This document shows, piece after piece, positions 62,101 to 64,000 of a DNA stretch of 64,000 bases. The translations under genes and the position numbers were made by a program. Every line of letters starts with the position of its first letter. Positions within the stretch are counted from its first letter, which is position 1. The DNA is from Tubiluchus corallicola (lineage: Eukaryota; Priapulida; Priapulimorpha; Priapulimorphida; Tubiluchidae): the NCBI GenBank assembly GCA_030141605.1, contig JAQGDQ010000124.1, positions 377,001 through 441,000 on the forward strand. Reading direction: 5' to 3'. The notes beneath the pieces were generated by a model that saw only the letters and a program-made list of their open reading frames with translations, was not told where the DNA came from and made no database searches.

Positions 62101-62565
62101 ATTGTAGTACAAATACAATCACGTATGATACTGTCTATCCACATTATTAGTTACACTAATTCAACTTATTCACAGAATCAAATTTTAACAAATCATAGCC
62201 TAATATACGCCGCTCTCTGAATCGGAATAACAAAAACAAAAAAAAAAAACGTTGCCGCATATAGAAAGTGTCAAAAATGTAGCACAATTGTAAACAATAA
62301 GAACGTGTTACATGTCCAAACAGGAGGTTAAACTAATACGGTCCATCCAAGACTCTATTACATAGTTGTTTTGTGCCTTAACGCGGCGGACCACAGCCGC
62401 CATTTTAACTACAAAAACGTGCAGCATGAACAGAAAAAAAATGTTCTGTCAAAACATGAAGCATTCTAAAGCAAAAAGTAAATGAAATAGTTACTTACCA
62501 GGCGTAAATCCACTAAGGATCGTTACCGCGAGCACAAGGCTGCAGAAAAAAGTTTTAATCGCCAT
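15644..62565 (-). CDS. DCC/NEO1: DCC/neogenin-family netrin receptor (21 coding exons)
   Basis: A complete type I receptor of 1,193 residues, rebuilt from 21 exons whose phases all fit (total 3,582 nt). Order: signal peptide (1-22), Ig1 (about 34-127), Ig2 (132-224), Ig3 (225-335), Ig4 (336-430), FN3-1 (431-524), FN3-2 (525-636), FN3-3 (637-728), FN3-4 (729-839), FN3-5 (840-954), membrane helix (967-990), cytoplasmic tail (991-1193). Each Ig has its two cysteines and its tryptophan. The last FN3 has the VGYGPLSDEV motif seen in the membrane-proximal FN3 of DCC and neogenin. Family members bind netrin and repulsive guidance molecules to steer axons, migrating cells and adhesion. Vertebrate DCC and neogenin have about 1,450 residues and six FN3; here one FN3 is absent and the tail is short. 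Four-Ig plus FN3 order and domain similarity favour DCC/neogenin over Robo, Dscam or protogenin. It is convergent with MFSD11. Confidence 0.93.
16016..16108. repeat. 31-bp tandem repeat, 3 units
   Basis: Three units of GATGATTTGCGGACAAGTTA plus TGTGCCAATGC in the receptor intron 15944-16335. Nothing else is seen in that intron. Confidence 0.93.
16336..16452 (-). CDS. DCC/NEO1: receptor exon 20: cytoplasmic, Asn/His/Pro-rich
   Basis: Phase 0 on both sides, 39 codons, acceptor TTGTTTAG, donor GTAAAC. It encodes GGNNQVIRNLHKSSPNGILP, then HTGHQPNGHPPGAHRNPNK. A low-complexity cytoplasmic segment. As a symmetric 117-nt exon it could be skipped without a frameshift. The intron 16453-17402 above it shows no distinctive element. 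Confidence 0.82.
17403..17583 (-). CDS. DCC/NEO1: receptor exon 19: cytoplasmic, juxtamembrane (P1-like position)
   Basis: Acceptor TTTTCTAG, donor GTAATT, phase 2 in and 0 out. It begins RCCRNNPGNAAG and contains EAHEMEVLMPML, then TSVPDPDHDTK. The EAHEMEVL stretch sits where DCC and neogenin have the P1 motif (HHEEMEMKN), but the likeness is weak. Confidence 0.85.
17869..17989 (-). CDS. DCC/NEO1: receptor exon 18: transmembrane segment
   Basis: Acceptor TTATTTACAG, donor GTTTGT. It encodes a basic juxtamembrane run (AWELKRRKISTK), then the hydrophobic helix NIAIIVAVAVSGLLIAVCLS and VLLF, then polar QSKQ. The basic residues precede rather than follow the helix, but order along the gene places the Ig and FN3 domains outside the cell. 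Confidence 0.92.
18468..18780. repeat. 31-bp minisatellite with higher-order structure
   Basis: About ten units of roughly 31 bp around CACACCCCATGCTATGCCAC and TGTGCAGTC. A three-unit block (about 93 bp) is itself repeated: the order ATGTTACG, AAGCTATG, AAGCTACG recurs. It lies in the receptor intron 17990-18860. Its plus-strand reading frames are artefacts. Confidence 0.93.
18861..19034 (-). CDS. DCC/NEO1: receptor exon 17: second half of last FN3 domain
   Basis: Acceptor ATTTACAG, donor GTAAGC. It encodes SSQEFENRELLLTNLTVGEH, then YHIRVQASTGVGYGPLSDEV, the F and G strands of the membrane-proximal FN3. A short Pro/Gly/Asn linker (GDPDPSGNSNGKPP) follows. That linker is shorter than in vertebrate DCC. 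Confidence 0.93.
19546..19716 (-). CDS. DCC/NEO1: receptor exon 16: first half of last FN3 domain
   Basis: Acceptor TATTTTTTAG, donor GTAAGT. It encodes VPSKPLAVNCWRNMATSLWV, then SWLPPENPNGLVLSYRVLYS and LDAWSNKSVDA. The core VSW.PPE.NG...Y...Y matches FN3-6 of DCC and neogenin. The introns on either side hold nothing I recognise. Confidence 0.93.
20245..20375 (-). CDS. DCC/NEO1: receptor exon 15: second half of FN3-4
   Basis: Acceptor TTTTTGCAG, donor GTAATG. It encodes TSNLAVVINALKPSTKYEFA, then VRSYDDRNQRGPFSNQSECW. The LKPSTKYEFAV motif corresponds to LKPNTMYEFSV in FN3-5 of DCC. Confidence 0.92.
20931..21363. mobile_element. 433-bp hAT-like non-autonomous element
   Basis: Ends are CAGGGGTGTGCAAA and (reverse strand) CAGGGGTGTGCCAA. 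The flanks TACTATGG and CACTATGG form an 8-bp target duplication with one mismatch, as hAT elements make. The interior is GC-rich near its right end, with no transposase frame. It lies in the receptor intron 20376-21508. The reading frames across 21190-21531 are products of this element. Confidence 0.85.
21509..21710 (-). CDS. DCC/NEO1: receptor exon 14: first half of FN3-4
   Basis: Acceptor CTATTACAG, donor GTAAGC. It encodes DTMWSIYAKNLAPVEPPSKI, then TPTSIRLLWKKPLSIRNITT and YTVRYNEA. The tryptophan and Y.VRY pattern fit FN3 strands B and C and resemble FN3-5 of DCC. Confidence 0.92.
22733..22828 (-). CDS. DCC/NEO1: receptor exon 13: second half of FN3-3
   Basis: Acceptor TTTTTTACAG, donor GTGAGT. 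It encodes KPTSFYQVHLLAYNEHVDGL, then SKVKGIHLETKH: the LKP...Y.V.L.AYN core of an FN3 domain, resembling FN3-4 of DCC. I see nothing distinctive in the introns 21711-22732 or 22829-24740 apart from a short CAG/CAA run near 23100. Confidence 0.92.
24741..24920 (-). CDS. DCC/NEO1: receptor exon 12: first half of FN3-3
   Basis: Acceptor TTTGATGTAG, donor GTAAGT. It encodes IPSPSLQLVQLNATTVQVMW, then SGYKLFWNLQNGPEDGPVIL and YILTGL. The strand pattern VQVMW...ISGYKLFW is that of an FN3 domain. Introns on both sides hold no recognisable element. Confidence 0.92.
25930..26070 (-). CDS. DCC/NEO1: receptor exon 11: second half of FN3-2 and linker
   Basis: Acceptor TTCTTTGCAG, donor GTAAAT. It encodes DLQPKKVYDVRVIAGTNKGF, then PPNVHLPWMSQQMPDWNASS. 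The tail, with PW..QQMP, recalls the segment that follows FN3-3 in DCC-family receptors, so this domain is probably equivalent to vertebrate FN3-3. Confidence 0.88.
26995..27189 (-). CDS. DCC/NEO1: receptor exon 10: first half of FN3-2
   Basis: Acceptor TTTTTTGTTAG, donor GTATGA. It encodes VPKAGPSVTLATIDPTTLEI, then SWEKLEPELARGQIVQYKVE and a YVLK end. Tryptophan and Y.V.Y pattern of FN3 strands B and C. Confidence 0.92.
28214..28366 (-). CDS. DCC/NEO1: receptor exon 9: second half of FN3-1
   Basis: Acceptor GCTAAATAG, donor GTAAGA. It encodes GGEEGQVVSDSTTLQAKDLQ, then PFTNYTFYAVAYNERQASDH and a VTAVTDED end. The L.P.T.Y.F.V.AYNE motif matches FN3-1 of DCC. The 1-kb intron 27190-28213 was scanned for a missing FN3 domain; none was found. 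Confidence 0.92.
29618..29665. repeat. (TA)n microsatellite
   Basis: Short TATATA runs with two GTAACACAGCAGTGTATATA-like units, in the receptor intron 28367-29924. Nothing else is seen in that intron. Confidence 0.85.
29925..30338 (-). CDS. DCC/NEO1: receptor exon 8: Ig4 plus first half of FN3-1
   Basis: Acceptor TTTTTTTCAG, donor GTAAAT; the largest exon (414 nt). Ig4: VAPTFLEKPKNSAVKTAKTL, FHCEADG (first Cys), ISWLRNA (Trp), DSGIYQCVAENQLG (second Cys). FN3-1 then begins at NQPDPPSRLRAETVSSTAIN and runs to YSLHYAPTE. Unlike the other domains, Ig4 has no internal intron and no intron separates it from FN3-1. Confidence 0.95.
30874..31074 (-). CDS. DCC/NEO1: receptor exon 7: second half of Ig3
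   Basis: Acceptor ATTTCAG, donor GTGAGT. It encodes IVAPTRTAMQRDDDDNESAV, then GNGNLRIIDALRDDAGTYVC and TAYSGPEG. The L.I...R.DDAGTYVC motif is the Ig F strand with the second cysteine. An unusual acidic DDDD loop is present. The intron below it holds nothing distinctive. Confidence 0.93.
31922..32096. repeat. compound tetranucleotide microsatellite
   Basis: Successive blocks of ACTA, GCTA, ACTC and ACCA repeats (about 175 bp) ending in ACTAACTTAGTTGG, in the receptor intron 31075-32274. Confidence 0.95.
32275..32406 (-). CDS. DCC/NEO1: receptor exon 6: first half of Ig3
   Basis: Acceptor ATTTTTTCAG, donor GTAGGT. It encodes GLQKSLPPKIVAASANVTRL, then VELECLAKGWPVPTVVWTRE: Ig B strand with first cysteine (LEC) and C strand tryptophan (VVW). 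Confidence 0.93.
33215..33300 (-). mobile_element. possible tRNA-derived SINE fragment
   Basis: The minus strand contains GGTTCTAGTCC, which fits the box B consensus, in the receptor intron 32407-33577. No convincing box A was found, so this is weak. The rest of the intron shows nothing distinctive. Confidence 0.28.
33578..33711 (-). CDS. DCC/NEO1: receptor exon 5: second half of Ig2
   Basis: Acceptor ACATTTCAG, donor GTGAAT. It encodes RFTVLTSGVLQITDVKTFDA, then GVYTCLATNLANQRRSAEAS. The DAGVYTC motif carries the second Ig cysteine. Confidence 0.94.
34300..34444 (-). CDS. DCC/NEO1: receptor exon 4: first half of Ig2
   Basis: Acceptor ATTTTTTCAG, donor GTTTGT. It encodes SMGRFVKDPESVTVGEGGVA, then RFECQINAFPAPNITWEKDG: first cysteine in RFEC and tryptophan in ITW, with an N-glycosylation site (NIT). 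Confidence 0.94.
38011..38620 (+). mobile_element. 5'-truncated non-LTR retrotransposon (RT C-terminal region)
   Basis: About 610 bp flanked by a perfect 14-bp direct repeat, AGTAGAGTTACACT (37997-38010 and 38621-38634), which I read as the target site duplication. The frame from 38072 to 38602 encodes 176 residues typical of the C-terminal end of non-LTR reverse transcriptases: FKYLGSM just upstream in another frame, KGKVHKGVVRPALIYGLEA, EMRMLRWMVGVTRRDKIRN, RLRWYGHLRRR, and a basic RKRGRPKLRW. A frameshift lies between FKYLGSMIDE and EKEV. The element is truncated at its 5' end and ends in GAAGAAG. RTE-like is my best guess for the clade. It lies in the receptor intron 34445-40464. Confidence 0.88.
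38870..39082. repeat. (GAGA / GGGAGA)n purine tract
   Basis: About 210 bp of almost pure GA purine repeat, in blocks of GAGA, GGGAGA and GGGA. It opens long Arg/Glu and Ser/Leu frames on the two strands, which are artefacts. Same intron as the retrotransposon fragment. Confidence 0.96.
40465..40577 (-). CDS. DCC/NEO1: receptor exon 3: second half of Ig1
   Basis: Acceptor TTTGTAACAG, donor GTAAGT. It encodes SRVISRRKGRVSDAGYYECL, then AQNKLGRIVSRRIKLIIP. The DAGYYEC motif has the second cysteine of Ig1, followed by a basic stretch. Confidence 0.93.
40643..41256 (+). mobile_element. TTAA-ended MITE, family 1, copy A
   Basis: A 614-bp element between TTAA sites. Left end TTAAAGGAAAACAGGATGAT; right end (reverse strand) TTAAAGCAAAACCGGACCCA. 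It is closely similar along its length to 61187-61772, and its two ends match those of 7497-7914. No transposase frame. It lies in the receptor intron 40578-42105, which also carries the two SINE-like pieces. Confidence 0.87.
41575..41750 (-). mobile_element. tRNA-derived SINE-like repeat, copy 1
   Basis: The minus strand has a perfect box B, GGTTCAAATCC (41621-41611), preceded by a degenerate box-A-like region (GGGGCAGAGTAG). Its far end, CAGCATTTTCAAGG, is shared with the second copy at about 41.93-42.08 kb. Confidence 0.6.
41930..42075 (-). mobile_element. tRNA-derived SINE-like repeat, copy 2
   Basis: Related to copy 1 350 bp away. Both contain CTGGATTTGAAC (box B on the minus strand, here AGTTCAAATCC) and end in CAGCATTTTCAAGG. 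It ends about 30 bp short of the splice donor of receptor exon 2. Confidence 0.55.
42106..42319 (-). CDS. DCC/NEO1: receptor exon 2: first half of Ig1
   Basis: Acceptor TTGTTTTCAG, donor GTATGT. It encodes GFARVADQVVPLAFIQEPEN, then GLPLTLNCSAHSPSGLDVQI, SWRHNG and a LLRNGSLYF end. The first Ig cysteine lies in LNC and the tryptophan in ISW. NGSL is also found at this point in vertebrate DCC. Confidence 0.95.
47120..47280. repeat. (TA)n and (TG)n microsatellites
   Basis: A TATATA run at about 47122-47155, and a TGTGTG run with one GC at about 47246-47275. A CA run lies nearby at 46941-46957. Confidence 0.9.
51142..51441 (-). pseudogene. unrecognised reading frame in the left inverted-repeat arm
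   Basis: An open frame runs from just after a stop near 51442 down to 51142. It reads ALDAHKKAGNDMVARANQWD, then DPKIFPKANSWKGSFSGMLQ and NPYVKGYSYKVKLFSGNSIY. It has protein-like composition (W, G, Y, K spread evenly) but I do not recognise the family. The inverted copy near 52.98-53.17 kb keeps the start (LDAHKK) but has stops and frameshifts. It could be a transposon coding remnant or chance. Confidence 0.3.
51276..53175. mobile_element. long inverted-repeat structure (about 285-bp arms)
   Basis: The left arm (about 51276-51560) and right arm (about 52894-53175) are imperfect inverted copies of each other. Shared landmarks include TTTTTATGAGCATCTAAT, TGTATGTTTTGTAG and TGGTTATTGTTTAT. The arms enclose about 1.3 kb with no recognisable transposase. 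It could be a foldback or long-TIR element, or two copies inserted in opposite orientation. Ends and target duplication were not resolved. Confidence 0.65.
53336..53401. repeat. CT / CA / CG alternating microsatellite
   Basis: CTCTCT, then a pure alternating purine-pyrimidine tract of CA and CG dinucleotides (about 53348-53401), including CGCGCGCGCG. Composition favours Z-DNA formation. Confidence 0.93.
55526..55875 (+). mobile_element. CR1/L2-like LINE 3' end, degenerate
   Basis: Translation gives KCATFADRAFSVCGAFLWNQ, then LPMN, the familiar DRAFS...LWNXLP signature near the C-terminus of CR1/L2/jockey-type reverse transcriptases. In a shifted frame, TNVTEFKKLLICFSKY and a stop follow (55663-55665), the usual FK..L ending. 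About 200 bp of 3' UTR ends in ATAACTG/TAACTG repeats. 5'-truncated and frameshifted. Confidence 0.7.
57411..57560. repeat. 50-bp tandem repeat, 3 units
   Basis: Three exact-length 50-bp units starting AGTTAA(A/G)CA and ending GATTGTGGGGA or similar, at 57411, 57461 and 57511. Mild substitution divergence. Confidence 0.95.
57945..57980. repeat. (TA)n microsatellite
   Basis: A TATATA run after AAATAAAGATT in receptor intron 1. The plus-strand frame 58040-58444 that follows shows no recognisable domain and is not called as a gene. Confidence 0.9.
58611..58758. repeat. 74-bp tandem duplication
   Basis: Two nearly identical copies of a 74-bp segment starting GATTTAGAAGTAATTAAGCC (58611 and 58685) and ending near GAACAATAAACT. 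They differ by about two substitutions, so the duplication is recent. Confidence 0.93.
61187..61772 (+). mobile_element. TTAA-ended MITE, family 1, copy B
   Basis: 586 bp, similar along its whole length to 40643-41256. It shares the left end AAAGGAAGACAAGATGATTT, the core GTTGCACGTGTTTG and the right end AAGATTGGGTCTAG. The right target is TTAA; the left has decayed to ATAA. No transposase frame. Confidence 0.87.
62396..62406 (-). promoter_or_regulatory. YY1-type motif near the receptor start
   Basis: The minus strand reads AAAATGGCGGC, an exact core of the YY1 site often found just downstream of transcription starts. It lies about 95 bases into intron 1, in a locally GC-rich patch (CGCGGCGGACC). 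Motif match only. Confidence 0.4.
62499..62565 (-). CDS. DCC/NEO1: receptor exon 1: signal peptide
   Basis: ATG at 62565-62563, donor GTAAGT at 62498. It encodes MAIKTFFCSLVLAVTILSGF, then TP and one base that joins exon 2 to make G. It is a typical signal peptide: a lysine, then a hydrophobic core. An in-frame upstream ATG at 62730 would add 55 residues before the hydrophobic core and destroy its N-terminal position, so the inner start is preferred. Confidence 0.85.
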
Positions 62566-63594
62566 GTAACCACAAACATTGAAATGCAATCCATTTAAGT
62601 GTTTGCACAAAAATATTGCGTACGAATACTGAAGCAACACGCAGGCTGCCAAGCTGTCCTGCTTACCCGTGCTAGTGCTAGAGGCTGCTGCTGGTGTTTT
62701 CTCACGCAGCTGCACGGTTAACAGCGCCATCTATCAGTTAATATGCATACTTTTGACGACAGCTGTTGATTGTTGCTGGTGCTCCGCCACTGAAGCAAGC
62801 GATCGAAGAAGGGCTAAAAAGCAAGCATTAAACATTTTAAAACAAGTAAGTGAACACTGAGCAAACCATCGACTGGACAAGAAAACAAGTAATCAACCAA
62901 ATAAATGCAATTAAATTAACAATCTCTGATTGTTTTGCATTACAAAAATGAAGAAAAAAGAATCAAGGATTAGGAACATAATTTGCTTTGCTTCTGTTTA
63001 TCCCTTGTCTTTTGGAGCGATCATAGAATTCAGAGGTCAAATTATTACAAAATGTACACTCGACACATTATGACTTTTGCTGCCTTAAATTCCTTATCGG
63101 CGTTTGCTTAAACTTGGATGTATTTAACTTTGTTTTCTCCTTTCTTTTCTCTTTTGTATGTAATCTTTTTAGAGCACATTTTCATTCGGTTTAGCAATGT
63201 CGCTATAGGTTGCAAATGCTTAGCGACATCCGTTTACTGAACAGTAATACTAAAGGAAAATTTAAAGAAAATCTGTGATGACACTCTGCATGGTATCGAC
63301 AAGTTTACTTCCTTTCTTTGACTGATCCATGCCCGAGTAACTTGTCCAGCTACCTAACATTATTTTTAAGAATACCTAACGAAAATCATCTTTATTTGTT
63401 TTGGCTCAACTTTTTAGGAATGCCTCTGAATTTTAGCTATAATAAGCCTATAATATAAGCTCGAAACCGCGTGCTGTTTGAAGATGACGGCCAAAACAAT
63501 TAAAGGTACTCCCCTTTCCAATGTATTTTCCCCCGCGCATCCTGTTACATGTTGATAGGCAGGCCTTACTTTGATTATCACTGTGATTTTTATA
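62566..63594. other. divergent (head-to-head) promoter interval
   Basis: About 1 kb between the receptor start (minus) and the probable secreted-protein exon (plus). No TATA box or CpG island is evident, and I recognise no other feature. Both 5' UTRs and promoters should lie here. Confidence 0.5.
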
Positions 63595-63720
63595 ATGCAC
63601 ATAATCTTCGACGAAAACATTATGGAATTGATAATGTATATAATTCTGCTTCAAATTAGCGCTGCTGTGATCGTTCATGCTACTCCTCAAACGGACGAAC
63701 CTGCTCTTGTTAAAACGATA
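63595..63720 (+). CDS. probable first coding exon of a secreted or membrane protein (partial gene)
   Basis: An open frame has in-frame ATGs at 63595, 63622 and 63634, and a strong donor, GTGAGT, at 63721. From 63622 it reads MELIMYIILLQISAAVIVHA, then TPQTDEPALVKTI: a hydrophobic core and a plausible cleavage site after VHA, i.e. a signal peptide. The start at 63622 or 63634 suits a signal peptide best; the outer ATG is given as the limit. No downstream exon lies within the window, so the family cannot be named. Confidence 0.5.
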
Positions 63721-64000
63721 GGTGAGTAACGTACTTAATACCTGTGTATATAGCAGATAGAGAAGAGCTATCTTTAACGGATTAAACGTGTATTTACCTA
63801 AAATAGAATACATTAGATAATTATGGCACCTTATATTTGTATACTCAATACTCATTTATAAACCGTCATTTGTATACGTACAGATCATATGGTTAGATAT
63901 AGGCACATGATGGGTTCATATAGCTTAAATTAGATGCATAGTGTTTTATAATATTCATTTATGCGCTGGAAGAATTAAAGATAAAATAAAGTTACATAAA

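Larger units (their letters stand above)
42320..62498 (-). other. receptor intron 1 (about 20 kb)
   Basis: It separates the signal-peptide exon from Ig1. No exon of another gene could be supported on either strand. Contents: a CpG-rich patch at 42960-43250; CA, TA and TG microsatellites at 46.9-47.3 kb; the inverted-repeat structure at 51.3-53.2 kb; the CA/CG tract at 53.34-53.40 kb; a LINE 3' end at 55.5 kb; tandem repeats at 57.4 and 58.6 kb; faint repeated motifs (AAGGTCA, TTGGACAA) around 60.0-60.8 kb; and MITE copy B at 61.2 kb. Stretches not named show nothing I recognise. Confidence 0.8.

Overview
This window is nuclear DNA from an animal, most likely an invertebrate. It is AT-rich, its genes are split by many GT-AG introns, and it is full of microsatellites, minisatellites and short transposon remnants. 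It has no bacterial operons, ribosome binding sites or CRISPR. I cannot name the species from sequence alone.

Layout. (1) 1-308: a 44-bp minisatellite. (2) 531 to about 11,250, plus strand: the 3' part of an MFSD11/UNC93-like membrane transporter gene, with ten clear exons and a probable tiny terminal exon at 11,102. Its 5' exons lie before the window. (3) About 11,250-15,643: a convergent interval with a 528-bp inverted-repeat transposon and short tandem repeats. (4) 15,644-62,565, minus strand: a complete netrin-receptor gene of the DCC/neogenin family. I rebuilt it as 21 coding exons whose phases all join and whose lengths sum to 3,582 nt (1,193 residues): signal peptide, 4 Ig domains, 5 FN3 domains, one membrane segment and a cytoplasmic tail of about 200 residues. 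Its first intron is about 20 kb. (5) About 63,595-63,720, plus strand: a probable first coding exon of a secreted or membrane protein, head-to-head with the receptor gene, continuing past the window edge.

Mobile DNA sits mainly in introns: a 1,277-bp piggyBac-like TTAA element in the last MFSD11 intron; three copies of an inverted-repeat family that also ends in TTAA (7.5, 40.6 and 61.2 kb); a 433-bp hAT-like element with a target duplication (20.9 kb); a 5'-truncated non-LTR retrotransposon with a 14-bp target duplication (38.0 kb); a CR1/L2-like 3' end (55.5 kb); a large inverted-repeat structure (51.3-53.2 kb); and tRNA-derived SINE-like pieces.

The two main genes have no evident joint function; they are convergent neighbours. 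I see no wholly new system. The most useful observations are the five-FN3 receptor with a tail that lacks a recognisable P3 motif and ends in a PDZ-type ligand, a non-canonical or displaced splice donor in MFSD11, a probable terminal coding exon of only two bases plus the stop, and several small transposon families with readable ends.
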